Shown one piece after another: positions 8,713-17,980 of a DNA stretch of 64,000 nt. Every line of letters starts with the position of its first letter. Positions within the stretch are counted from its first letter, which is position 1. The notes below the pieces were generated by a model that was not told the origin of the DNA, ran no database searches, and saw nothing but the letters and a program-made list of their open reading frames with translations. This DNA comes from Corynebacterium urinipleomorphum (GTDB lineage: Bacteria > Actinomycetota > Actinomycetes > Mycobacteriales > Mycobacteriaceae), in contig NZ_LT706962.1 of NCBI RefSeq assembly GCF_900155535.1, forward strand, positions 1 to 64,000, written 5' to 3'. The translations under genes and the position numbers were made by a program.

Positions 8713-8966
8713 TTCGGGTAGAGCTCCTTCGACATGGGGGCGAACTCATCATGGGAGAACACGGCCTCGACGGGGAGGTCGAACACGTCGCAGATGCGGA
8801 ACGCTAGGTCGAGGCTTGGTGAGTGGTCTCCGCGTTCGAGAGCGCCGATGGTCTGCGGGTTCACGTCGATGAGCTCCGCGAGCTGAGCGCGCGACATGTC
8901 GCGTTCTGCCCGCAAGACGCGAACCCGGTTGTGAATCGGGATCTTCGGTTGTTTTCGTGGTGACAC
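8709..8966 (-). CDS. XRE-family HTH transcriptional regulator
   Basis: An 85-residue protein made almost entirely of a Cro/C1-type helix-turn-helix: NRVRVLRAERDMSRAQLAELIDVNPQTIGALERGDHSPSLDLAFRICDVF, then a short tail FSHDEFAPMSKELYPK. This is the YgzD-like small class. The GTG at 8966 is chosen because it gives the compact domain; an upstream start would add residues unlike the family and would read through the palindrome at 8977-8992. It probably represses its own four-gene operon from that palindrome. Confidence 0.85.
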   Translation of the reverse strand: MSPRKQPKIPIHNRVRVLRAERDMSRAQLAELIDVNPQTIGALERGDHSPSLDLAFRICDVFDLPVEAVFSHDEFAPMSKELYPK

Positions 8967-8976
8967 ACAAGTAAGT

Positions 8977-8992
8977 GTTGTATAACTACAAC
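8977..8992. promoter_or_regulatory. Palindromic operator between xre operon and FAD dehydrogenase
   Basis: GTTGTA and TACAAC form a perfect 6-bp inverted repeat around TAAC. It lies 11 bp before the XRE start codon and 61 bp before the divergent dehydrogenase gene. It overlaps -10-like words on both strands (TATAAC on plus, TATACA on minus). The position and size fit an XRE dimer site. Confidence 0.6.
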
Positions 8993-9040
8993 GAACTGTC
9001 AATGAATTGAACGAAAAAAGTGAGATGAAGGCCGTCGGGA

Positions 9041-9046
9041 TAGCAT
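9041..9046 (+). promoter_or_regulatory. -10 box of a probable leaderless promoter
   Basis: TAGCAT ends 6 nt before the ATG at 9053 of the FAD/Fe-S dehydrogenase. A GAAG in the gap could instead serve as a weak ribosome binding site. Confidence 0.4.
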
Positions 9047-9052
9047 GAAGCT

Positions 9053-11869
9053 ATGACTGCGACAATCACCTCCCCAGCCGCGCACCTGGTTCGCGAATTG
9101 GGATCGGACCAGACCATTTCCACCCGTCAGATCGACCGGATCAAGTACGCGCACGACGCGTCGCACTTCCTGTACACGCCGCAGGTGGTGGCGGAGGCGC
9201 GCAACGCGAATGATGTCGCTGCCGCTTTCCGGGCATCGATTTCTTCCGGCACGCCGGTGGTGCTGCGCGCGGGCGGCACGTCACTGTCCGGGCAGGCCGG
9301 AGGCGGGGGAATGCTTATCGACGTCCGCAAGCACTTCCGCGGCGTCGAAGTCCTCGACGCCGGCAAGCGCGTGCGGGTGCAGCCCGGCTCGACAGTGCGG
9401 CAGGTCAATGCGCACCTCGCCCCCTACGGGCGGAAACTGGGGCCTGACCCGGCGTCGGAGGGTGCGGCGACCTTGGGCGGCGTGATCTCCAACAATTCCT
9501 CCGGCATGGCGTGCGGCACGCGGTACAACACCTACAACACGCTTGAGTCCTTGACGTTCGTGCTGCCGTCCGGCACCGTCATCGACACTGCGCACCCGGA
9601 TGCGGAGGCGCAGTTTGCGCGGGAGGAACCCGAGCTCGTCGAAAAGCTCGAGCAATTGAAGCGCCGCGTTCGAGGCAATGCGGAATCCGTGGCGAAGATC
9701 GAGCAGCACTTCGCGCTGAAGAACACGATGGGCTACTCGCTCAACGCATTCCTGGATTTTGATACTCCGCTGGAGATCTTCACCCACCTGCTCGTCGCGT
9801 CCGAGGGCACGCTGGCATTCATCGCCGAGGCTGTCCTCCGCACGGTGGAGGTGCCCAAACTGAAGACCACCACGATCGCGGTGTACCCGACGATCGACGC
9901 GGCGACGCGTTCCCTGCCCGCCCTGTTCGATTCGAAGGCGGCCACGCTCGAGCTAATGGACTCCCGCTCCATCGCTGTCGGCCGCGGTTTCGACTCCGTG
10001 CCAGAGCAGATCACCGGCTTCGAGCTGGACCAGCATGCCGCTTTGCTGATCGAATACCACGCGAACGAGGAAGAGCAGCTGCGCGAATACGAGCAGGCGG
10101 GCACGACACTCCTGAGTGAGCTGGACTTGTCCACCACGGCGGAGTTCTCCACCGACCCGAAGCAGGCGGCCAAGGCATGGGCCTTCCGCAAAGGCCTCTA
10201 CGCGCAGGTGGCTGAGGCGCGCCCGTCCGGGACGACAGCCCTGCTCGAGGACATTGCCGTGCCTGTCGAGGACCTCGCCGACACGTGCGGCGGGCTGCAG
10301 CAGCTATTCGACGAATACTCCTACGACGACGCTGTCATCTTCGGCCACGCCAAGGACGGCAACATCCACTTCCTCATCACCGACCGGTTCGAGGGCGACG
10401 AGAACCTGGGCCGCTACGACGGCTTCAACGAGGCGATGGTGGACCTGGTGCTCGGTGCCGGCGGCAACCTCAAGGCGGAGCACGGCACCGGTCGCGTCAT
10501 GGCGCCGTACGTGCGCCGCCAGTACGGCGACGAGCTCTACGAGGTGATGGTGGAGGTCAAGCGGGCCGCCGACCCGCGCGGGGTGATGAATCCGGGTGTG
10601 ATCATCACCGAGGACGAGCGCGAGCATATGAAGAATTTCAAGCTCAACCCGCAGGTCGAAGACGAGATCGACTCCTGCGTGGAGTGCGGCTACTGCGAGC
10701 CGGTGTGCCCGTCGCGCGACCTGACCATGACGCCGCGCCAGCGCATCGTCGTGCGGCGCGCCCGCGCGCAGGCGATCAAGGACGGCGACACCGAGCTGGT
10801 CAGGCACATCGATAAGGAGTACCAGTACGAGGGCATTGACACGTGCGCCGTCGATTCCATGTGCGTGACGGCCTGCCCGGTGGGTATTGACACCGGCAAG
10901 TTCATCAAGTCCCTGCGCCGCGGACAGGCCGGTGCCGTGGAATCGGCTGGCTGGGCGGCGGCCGCGAGAGCCTGGGGGCCGGGCAATAAGCTCGCCTCCA
11001 CAGCGCTAACCGGTGCGCACTACCTGCCCGCCTCGCTGGTGGAGAAGGTCACCGATGTCGCCCGCGCACTCGTCGGCGAAGACACGGTGCCGTCCTACCG
11101 GCCGGAGCTGACCAAGGGCGGTGTCTCCCGCTCCAAGGCGTTCGGCACACGCATCGGCGACCCGAACGCAGAGCCCGTCGGTGTGTTCGTGCCCGCCTGC
11201 GTGAACTCCATGTTCGGCCCGCAGGGCGAAGGCATCGGTGCGTCCGCGGCATTCGCAAAACTCGTCGAGCGCGCCGGGCTGTCGCTCGTCGTGCCGGAGG
11301 GCATCGACGGCATGTGCTGCGGCACCCCGTGGGCGTCGAAAGGCATGGCCACCGGCCACGACATCATGCAGCGCCGCGTGAACGACGAGCTCATCGCCGC
11401 CACCGACGGCGGCCGCCTGCCCGTCATCGTGGACGCGACCAGCTGCACCCACGGCTTCATGGACATGGCGGAGACCATCGGCATCACTGTCATCGACGCC
11501 GTCGCGTTTGTGAACGACGAGGTGGTGGACAAACTCGAGGTTTCCACGAAGGTTGATTCGATCACGATCCACCCGACGTGCTCCGCCACGCACCTTTCGC
11601 TTATCGACGCCCTGACGCAGGTCGCCTCCGCCGCCGCCGAGAAAGTCAACGTGCCACCGGAGTGGAACTGCTGTGGCTACGCCGGTGACCGCGGCATGCT
11701 CCACCCGGAGCTGACTCGCGCCGCCACGAAGCGCGAGGCCGAGGAGGTCGCCGAATTCGGTGCACAGTGCCATGCCTCCTCGAACCGCACGTGCGAGCTC
11801 GGCCTGACCGCAGCGACGGGCCGGGATTATGAGCACGTCCTGGAGGTGCTCGAGCGGGTGAGCCGCTAA
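9053..11869 (+). CDS. FAD-linked and Fe-S-containing oxidoreductase (D-lactate/glycolate dehydrogenase type)
   Basis: A 938-residue fusion. The N-terminal half is a FAD_binding_4/FAD-oxidase C module, with the FAD-pyrophosphate loop RAGGTSLSGQAGGGG and later EHGTGRVMAPYV. A ferredoxin-type domain at about residue 540-630 carries CVECGYCEPVCP and CAVDSMCVTACP. Two CCG domains follow (DGMCCGTPWASKG and EWNCCGYAGDRG). This is the quinone-linked 2-hydroxyacid dehydrogenase architecture of the Dld/GlcD family; the likely substrate is D-lactate, glycolate or a related acid. The gene is divergent from the XRE operon and its stop overlaps the convergent gene by 4 bp. Confidence 0.88.
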   Translation: MTATITSPAAHLVRELGSDQTISTRQIDRIKYAHDASHFLYTPQVVAEARNANDVAAAFRASISSGTPVVLRAGGTSLSGQAGGGGMLIDVRKHFRGVEVLDAGKRVRVQPGSTVRQVNAHLAPYGRKLGPDPASEGAATLGGVISNNSSGMACGTRYNTYNTLESLTFVLPSGTVIDTAHPDAEAQFAREEPELVEKLEQLKRRVRGNAESVAKIEQHFALKNTMGYSLNAFLDFDTPLEIFTHLLVASEGTLAFIAEAVLRTVEVPKLKTTTIAVYPTIDAATRSLPALFDSKAATLELMDSRSIAVGRGFDSVPEQITGFELDQHAALLIEYHANEEEQLREYEQAGTTLLSELDLSTTAEFSTDPKQAAKAWAFRKGLYAQVAEARPSGTTALLEDIAVPVEDLADTCGGLQQLFDEYSYDDAVIFGHAKDGNIHFLITDRFEGDENLGRYDGFNEAMVDLVLGAGGNLKAEHGTGRVMAPYVRRQYGDELYEVMVEVKRAADPRGVMNPGVIITEDEREHMKNFKLNPQVEDEIDSCVECGYCEPVCPSRDLTMTPRQRIVVRRARAQAIKDGDTELVRHIDKEYQYEGIDTCAVDSMCVTACPVGIDTGKFIKSLRRGQAGAVESAGWAAAARAWGPGNKLASTALTGAHYLPASLVEKVTDVARALVGEDTVPSYRPELTKGGVSRSKAFGTRIGDPNAEPVGVFVPACVNSMFGPQGEGIGASAAFAKLVERAGLSLVVPEGIDGMCCGTPWASKGMATGHDIMQRRVNDELIAATDGGRLPVIVDATSCTHGFMDMAETIGITVIDAVAFVNDEVVDKLEVSTKVDSITIHPTCSATHLSLIDALTQVASAAAEKVNVPPEWNCCGYAGDRGMLHPELTRAATKREAEEVAEFGAQCHASSNRTCELGLTAATGRDYEHVLEVLERVSR

Positions 11870-13920
11870 GCCAGCACCACTTTGGTGATGCGCGGCAGTG
11901 CGATGCGCACCACCGAGTCGGTGGCGGCCACGTGCACGTCGACCTGCCCCGCGGTGACAGACAGCGGCCGGGCGGTCAGGGTTTGACCGCGGCCGTTCTT
12001 GTCCACGTAGCCGAGGGTGACCTGGCGTTTCCCGCGTGCTGCCGCCCGCAGAGTCTCGAGGGTGTCGCCGGTGGAGTGTTCCGTCGGCACCTCCCCGGAC
12101 CGCAGGCGGGCGATGATCTGATTGGCCTGCTCGTCGGTGACGGTGGTCGGCCGCGGCAGGTGGGAAGGTGTCGCGGGGACCAGTGCAGGTTCAGGCGCCA
12201 TGTTCAGCTGCGCCCCAGTCTCATCCTCCGCGGTGGGTTGCAAACCAGCTTTGCGCAGCGCGACCATGAGCTTCGGCAGCGGCAATTGCGACACTGCCAC
12301 GGTCGGTGCAAGAGGGCGGAGAAGCGCACCGAGCTTCTCCGTTGCCGTCGTGATAAGTGCCGGGTCCGCACTGCGGATGTAGCTCACTGCCGCGCCGGCG
12401 CGGATGGAGCCGTGGGTGCGGGCGATGTCGTCGACCAAGAACGTGATGCCCTGTGGGACCTCGCCAAGGACGTGCGCGTCCAACCACGCGTGAATCTCGT
12501 CAGCAGTCAGTCCGTTATCCAACCCCCGGCGCACAGATGCGTCGGTGAGGCGCCACACGCTGGCCACTCCGGGGGATTCAAGCTCCGCGATGGATTCCAT
12601 GAACGCGCCCATCTCCGGCTCCAACGGTCCGGGCGCGAGAACAGTGAGATCCGCCTGCGCGATCAACGTGTCGACGGCCGGCGGGACGAGAGCACGCGTG
12701 GCCGCTGCGATGTCTTCACCGTCGAGCAAAGCGGTGAGGGGAGTGGACGCGGCCGGGGTCGCGTCGAGGGCACCGACGAACTGAGCTTCCCCCGCCACTG
12801 TGTCGATGAACGTTGGAGGCAGTTGGGACGCCGCCAACGGCGCGTGGAAGAAGAGGCTTAAGGGATCACCGTGGTGGCGGAGCACAGTCAAGCGGGCACC
12901 GCGGGCATCGGGGGAGTGCATCTCGGGGGAGAGCAGCTTCTCGTCTGTGTCCGTGCGCCACGGGGATGCGGCCCAACCCACAAGCAGAATCGCCCACTGA
13001 TCGGGCAACGTGGCGTCAAGCCATGTCAATGCGTCCCGCGTCGCGGCGAGAACATCAGTGTCGTCTACATTGCCGCGCCCGATGAGGCCGGCAGATTCAC
13101 CAACGGTGATCAGCAGGGCGGGATCGAATCCCAGGTCCTTGCTCAAGTTCGTGCGGGCTCGGACACCCACGGAGCCGTCTTTGTTCAAAGCGACGGGGTC
13201 GGCGAGCAACAGTGTGATCAGTTGGCGTAGCTGGCGCACCGCATCGAGTCCTTGAGTCGCCGCCGCTTGATCGACGGCATCCTGGTCGATGTCTTTTTCC
13301 ATTGGCTCGGTCATGGGGAAGGTTCGCGGGGGATGACCGCGCAGTACGTCTCGGACGGGCCGGGGGAGACGGACTGTGGAGGAGTCCACGCGGACAAGGA
13401 GACCTTGGGTGATAAGCCTGGCGATGGGCGTGCCCGGGTCCGCATCCGGTGCCGCCGCTTTGGTGGTGCCCACTCCGCCGTTGACGGCGAGAGTCTCCAG
13501 GACTTTCCGCTCCGGGGAAGAAAGATCATCCATGAGCTCGGCGAGGTTGTCGGGCACAGGATCGGTGACCCGCCAGCCGGATGGGACGGCGCTGAGTACT
13601 CCCGGAGCTATTCGCAGCTCGTCGTCTGGGCCGAAAACGAGGGCGAGGGAACGGAGGTTGTCGAGCTTCCCAGCTTCAGCTTCCGTGGTGGCGTCGAAGG
13701 GGTCGAATTCGGCACCGGCATCCGCAAGGCGCTCGAGGAGGGCGAGATCGGGGGCGGTGAGATGTCGTAAAGCACGCGCCATCGACCCTGGAAGCGTGAG
13801 CCGCGTTGCTAGCGAACTCATCTGCGGCGGCGCGGGGAAGAACGCGTCGGGGCGCGCAGAAATGAGCGCGCGTAGCGCCGAGTCGTCGAGCTGGGTGAGA
13901 GAGCGGGAGAAGGAAGTCAT
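11866..13920 (-). CDS. Helicase-associated (XPB/Ssl2-like N-terminal) domain protein
   Basis: A 684-residue protein with no Walker motifs. It consists of winged-helix-like repeats and a C-terminal segment (EQANQIIARLRSGEVP ... LRAAARGKRQVTLGYVDKNGRGQTLTARPLSVTAGQVDVH) that matches the Helicase_C_3/WYL-like region of this family. In mycobacteria the homologue is encoded next to the XPB helicase and is presumed to work with it. Here the two genes are 6.3 kb apart on the same strand. The start is the ATG at 13920; the last four bases overlap the convergent dehydrogenase. Confidence 0.85.
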   Translation of the reverse strand: MTSFSRSLTQLDDSALRALISARPDAFFPAPPQMSSLATRLTLPGSMARALRHLTAPDLALLERLADAGAEFDPFDATTEAEAGKLDNLRSLALVFGPDDELRIAPGVLSAVPSGWRVTDPVPDNLAELMDDLSSPERKVLETLAVNGGVGTTKAAAPDADPGTPIARLITQGLLVRVDSSTVRLPRPVRDVLRGHPPRTFPMTEPMEKDIDQDAVDQAAATQGLDAVRQLRQLITLLLADPVALNKDGSVGVRARTNLSKDLGFDPALLITVGESAGLIGRGNVDDTDVLAATRDALTWLDATLPDQWAILLVGWAASPWRTDTDEKLLSPEMHSPDARGARLTVLRHHGDPLSLFFHAPLAASQLPPTFIDTVAGEAQFVGALDATPAASTPLTALLDGEDIAAATRALVPPAVDTLIAQADLTVLAPGPLEPEMGAFMESIAELESPGVASVWRLTDASVRRGLDNGLTADEIHAWLDAHVLGEVPQGITFLVDDIARTHGSIRAGAAVSYIRSADPALITTATEKLGALLRPLAPTVAVSQLPLPKLMVALRKAGLQPTAEDETGAQLNMAPEPALVPATPSHLPRPTTVTDEQANQIIARLRSGEVPTEHSTGDTLETLRAAARGKRQVTLGYVDKNGRGQTLTARPLSVTAGQVDVHVAATDSVVRIALPRITKVVLA

Positions 13921-13973
13921 TGCGGGGGTGAGTTTACGTGCGTTTCCGGCGGTGACGTGAAAGAATGAGGCTT

Positions 13974-14174
13974 ATGGCTAAAGACGTTGACAACATCACC
14001 CAGATCAACCCGGCGTGGCCTGCGCACACCCCGGGTAACGGCCACCCGGTGACGGAGATTTCCTCCAAGCTCGCGGGTGCCAACAGCCCCTTCGGCAACG
14101 ACCTGATCTTGCCCCGCCCGTGGGAGGAGACCGGCTACGTGCACAACACTCTGCGCATCAACACCGCGCAGTAA
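13974..14174 (+). CDS. Small conserved actinobacterial protein
   Basis: A 66-residue protein, MAKDVDNITQINPAWPAHTP onward, rich in Asn and Pro and without membrane segments. I recognise it only as a short protein seen next to the helicase-associated gene in corynebacteria. The ATG at 13974 has GAGG close upstream; another ATG at 13965 would add three residues. It is divergent from the helicase-associated gene and followed by its own terminator. Confidence 0.65.
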   Translation: MAKDVDNITQINPAWPAHTPGNGHPVTEISSKLAGANSPFGNDLILPRPWEETGYVHNTLRINTAQ

Positions 14175-14192
14175 GTCCGCGTACTGAGGGAG

Positions 14193-14233
14193 CCGCGCAC
14201 TATCCCCGGTGAGGGGTGCTGCGCGGTTTCTTT
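14193..14233 (+). terminator. Terminator after the small protein gene
   Basis: CCGCGCA (14193-14199) pairs with TGCGCGG (14220-14226), with an inner CCCC/GGGG stem, followed by TTTCTTT at 14227-14233. It separates the small gene from the thiosulfate permease. Confidence 0.75.
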
Positions 14234-14351
14234 CGCTTAGATGAAATAGACAAAGCGGTATGCTTAATTGGGCCACTTTCTAGACTAATTGGTATGTAGA
14301 TTGTAGACTTCCCAGTGTTTTGCTAACTCATAACAAGCACTGGAGGTTTCC

Positions 14352-15761
14352 ATGGTTGTGACCGGCTTGGCGGTCGGCGCCGCCCTCGGCATCGTCATAC
14401 AGCGCGGACGATTCTGCGTAACGGGTATGCTGCGCGACGTGTTCCTGCAAAAGCAGGGGCGCGGTCTCGTCGCTTTCTTCATCGTCATCGCTGTCCACGC
14501 GATCGGGTTGGCGGCGCTCACGTCGTTGGGCGTCATCTCGCCGGAGTACCGCACCTTCGCCCCGCTCGCCGTGGCCGTCGGTGGGTTCATCTTCGGCCTT
14601 GCCATCATCCTGGCCGGCGGTTGCGCATCGGGCACCTGGTACCGCTCGGGCGAGGGCCTCGTGGGGTCGTGGTTCGCGCTCCTCTTTTACGGTCTTTCCG
14701 CCGCCGCGATGAAGAGCGGCTTCCTGTCGGGGTTCAATGACTGGATGAAGCAGTGGGACACCGGCTGGACCACACTGCCGCAGACATTCGGCGTTTCGGC
14801 GTGGTGGTTCGCCATTCCGCTGGCTCTTGCCACCGCCTATGTCGCGCAGCGCTACCTCACACGCGACGCGGCGAAGCCGAAGGTGACGCTGCAGCAGCCG
14901 TGGTACCGCAAGCCGCTGCACCCGTACACCGCTGGTGCGGTCATCGGTCTGCTCGGCGTCCTGGCCTGGCCGCTGTCTGCGGCGACCGGGCGTAACGACG
15001 GCCTTGGAATCACCACCCCGTCCGCGCACCTGATGAGCTACATCACCACCGGCGACGGCAAGTTCTTGAACTGGGGCACCCTGCTCGTCCTGGGCATCCT
15101 GGTCGGCTCCTACATTGCCGCGAAGGTCTCGGGCGAATTCCGCATCCGCGTTCCGGACGCCCGCACCTCCGTCCGCGCGATCTTCGGCGGCATCGGAATG
15201 GGCGTCGGCGCATCGCTGGCCGGCGGATGCACCGTAGGCAACGGCATGGTTCAGACCTCCCTGTTCAGCTACCAAGGCTGGGTGGCTATGGCCTTCATCG
15301 CGCTCGGTGTATTCGTCGGCGCGAAGCTGTGGCTGAAGCCGTCCGGTGTCAAGCAGGGCAGCGCCGACTCTGGGGTGTACACCACTGATGAGTCCATCAG
15401 TGACCCGCAGCTCGCCGGTGTGGCGTCCCGCGAGACCGAGGTGGAGGAGGCGCCGAAGTTCAATATCGTCTCCGCTGGCGGCGGTGTCGGCCTGAAAACC
15501 AAGCCGAAGCAGGCGACCACGGCCCGACCCTTGGGCAACGGCCGTTACGCCCTGGACACTCTCGGCGCGGTGTGCCCGTTCCCGCTGATCGAGGCAAAGC
15601 AGGCCATGTCGGAGCTGGAGCCGGGTGAAGAGCTGGTCATCGACTTCGACTGCACCCAGGCCACCGAGTCCATTCCGCAGTGGGCCGCCGATAACGGCCA
15701 CAGCGTGAAAGGCTTCGTTCAAAACCAGAACGCTGGCTGGCAGATCACAGTGGTCAAGTAG
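14352..15761 (+). CDS. YeeE/YedE (TsuA-like) permease fused to a TusA domain
   Basis: A 469-residue protein. Residues 1-335 form a YeeE/YedE-type permease with about nine or ten membrane helices and the three conserved cysteine signatures GRFC (near the N-terminus), GGCASGTWYR and GGCTVGNGMV. These relay thiosulfate in characterised TsuA proteins. After a linker of about 60 residues, the C-terminal 75 residues are a TusA sulfur carrier with its active cysteine in GAVCPFPL (CPxP). The protein would therefore import thiosulfate and hand sulfane sulfur to its own carrier domain. The start is the ATG at 14352 with GGAGG 5 nt upstream. The promoter region contains TAGAC at 14281 and 14304. Confidence 0.9.
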   Translation: MVVTGLAVGAALGIVIQRGRFCVTGMLRDVFLQKQGRGLVAFFIVIAVHAIGLAALTSLGVISPEYRTFAPLAVAVGGFIFGLAIILAGGCASGTWYRSGEGLVGSWFALLFYGLSAAAMKSGFLSGFNDWMKQWDTGWTTLPQTFGVSAWWFAIPLALATAYVAQRYLTRDAAKPKVTLQQPWYRKPLHPYTAGAVIGLLGVLAWPLSAATGRNDGLGITTPSAHLMSYITTGDGKFLNWGTLLVLGILVGSYIAAKVSGEFRIRVPDARTSVRAIFGGIGMGVGASLAGGCTVGNGMVQTSLFSYQGWVAMAFIALGVFVGAKLWLKPSGVKQGSADSGVYTTDESISDPQLAGVASRETEVEEAPKFNIVSAGGGVGLKTKPKQATTARPLGNGRYALDTLGAVCPFPLIEAKQAMSELEPGEELVIDFDCTQATESIPQWAADNGHSVKGFVQNQNAGWQITVVK

Positions 15762-15775
15762 TCGGGCATAGAAAA

Positions 15776-15812
15776 AGGGCGCTCTCCCCGTGATGGGGAT
15801 GAGCGCCTTTTG
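15776..15812. terminator. Terminator between permease and rpf
   Basis: GGGCGCTC-TCCCC pairs with GGGGA-GAGCGCC around a short loop; AAAA precedes it and TTTT follows it, so it can work for the plus-strand permease and the convergent minus-strand rpf gene. Confidence 0.85.
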
Positions 15813-15829
15813 GCGTGTTGGCTGAAGAT

Positions 15830-16712
<883 letters not shown>

Positions 16713-17022
16713 CTCGTGCCAGCCGGACAAAACTGAACGTGGCTGGCAGATATAAAGGTCACGCCCGTTCTCGGGGCATGCCCAAGACTGTATCGGTTTA
16801 TAACGATTGAGTCACGTTCCTGGCACGTTTTGTGATGCGTGTGAAAAGTGTGGCTTGAATAGGGGCCACCTAAGGGGCTCTCACCTGTGGAAAAGTGTGG
16901 AAAGTGACGTGCCCCACAAGGTGCTGTGCCAGCGTGTCGCGTTCAGGCGGGACTAGGCGCTCGGGGACGCGAGCGCTACACTGAATCCTTTGAATTATTT
17001 CGACCATCGGTGGTGATCGCGC
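16713..17022. other. Intergenic promoter region between rpf and cspB
   Basis: This 310-bp stretch has no gene. On the minus strand TTTATATC around 16752-16759 is a plausible -10 for the riboswitch transcript, and GTTATAAACC around 16795-16804 is another A+T-rich -10 candidate. On the plus strand the last 60 bases lead into cspB, with no clear Shine-Dalgarno before its ATG. Confidence 0.4.
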
Positions 17023-17406
17023 ATGCCAGTAGGAAAAGTGAAGTGGTTCGATGCCGAGAAAGGCTTCGGATTCGCCTCTAACCCGGGGGACGAGGATGTC
17101 TACGTGGGTAAGAACGTCTTGCCCGAGGGCGTTGATGAGCTCTTCGCTGGCCAGCGGATCGAGTTCGACTTCGCGGCCGGCCGCCGCGGCCCCCAGGCGC
17201 TGCGAGTGAAGGTGCTCGATGAGCCGCGCCGTCGCCCGGTGCACCGCCGCAAGCCGGCGGAGCTCGCCAGCATGCTCGCGGATGTCATGTCCATGCTGGA
17301 GACCCAGGTGCAGCCGGCGTTGGATGCGGGGCGCTACCCCGAGCGCAAGGAATCGCGCCAGATCGCTGAGATTCTCCGCGCGGTGGCCAAGGAACTCGAC
17401 GCGTAG
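17023..17406 (+). CDS. cspB: Cold-shock protein, long corynebacterial form
   Basis: A 127-residue protein. Residues 1-65 are a cold-shock domain with RNP1-like KGFGFA (GKVKWFDAEKGFGFASN) and RNP2-like DVYVGK. Canonical CSPs have VFVH at RNP2, so the aromatic-to-Tyr change and missing His are notable. The extra C-terminal 60 residues are basic and then helical (RKPAELASMLADVMSMLETQVQPAL ... IAEILRAVAKELDA). It is a predicted RNA chaperone. It is convergent with a DUF2771 gene 16 bp away. Confidence 0.88.
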   Translation: MPVGKVKWFDAEKGFGFASNPGDEDVYVGKNVLPEGVDELFAGQRIEFDFAAGRRGPQALRVKVLDEPRRRPVHRRKPAELASMLADVMSMLETQVQPALDAGRYPERKESRQIAEILRAVAKELDA

Positions 17407-17422
17407 ACGCCTGCCCGACGTT

Positions 17423-17944
17423 CTAACTAGCCTCCGTCGTGAATGCCCACGTGGTCACGACGGGGGTTTCTTCGTTATTGTCGTCCGTACCCACGAGGAG
17501 TGCGGAGACTTCCATGACTACGAGACGGGCCTCGTTACCGTCGTTGTCGGTGGTCAGCGGGATATCCACCTCATCGGCCTCGCCGGGGGTGAAGGTGCGC
17601 TCGGTGTTCGCGGCCGGGTCGTCGTAAATGCTCAGCACAGACCATTGCTGCTGCGCGACATCCTTCGGCACGCTGATGCGGATGGACTCGGCACCGGTCG
17701 CGTCGATGCGCGCGACATCGCCTTCCGGGCACTCGGCGCCAAACTCGCACACGCTGAACGGCCGCGAGACCACATCTTCTCCGTCTGCGGTCGCTGTGAC
17801 TTCAAGCTGGTCGGGCGGAGTGGTCGGGCGGCTGTCCTGCCAGTTCAAAAAGAAGTACAGGCCAGTGACGATGGCTATGACTGAGACCGCGATCAATGCC
17901 ACCGTGAGTGCGGTATTGGACTTTCCTGCCTTGCTTTCCACCAT
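17423..17944 (-). CDS. DUF2771-type membrane-anchored protein
   Basis: A 173-residue protein with a short cytosolic start, one membrane helix (about 13-33) and an extracytoplasmic beta-rich domain with two cysteines in SVCEFGAECPEG that could form a disulfide. It fits the actinobacterial DUF2771 family next to cspB; function unknown. The ATG at 17944 lies 36 bases after the neighbouring minus-strand gene's stop-side boundary at 17981, so it is probably read with that gene. Confidence 0.7.
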   Translation of the reverse strand: MVESKAGKSNTALTVALIAVSVIAIVTGLYFFLNWQDSRPTTPPDQLEVTATADGEDVVSRPFSVCEFGAECPEGDVARIDATGAESIRISVPKDVAQQQWSVLSIYDDPAANTERTFTPGEADEVDIPLTTDNDGNEARLVVMEVSALLVGTDDNNEETPVVTTWAFTTEAS

Positions 17945-17980
17945 GACTACGCAGTCTAACGTTGCGGTGTTTACGGAGGA

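Noticed and set aside
14281..14308. McbR-type site (TAGAC-N6-GTCTA) before the thiosulfate permease
   Set aside because: Only direct TAGAC words are present; the inverted half GTCTA is missing.
14328..15722. A 464-codon minus-strand frame
   Set aside because: It is antisense to the YeeE-TusA gene; Arg/Gln/His-rich low-complexity translation without domains.
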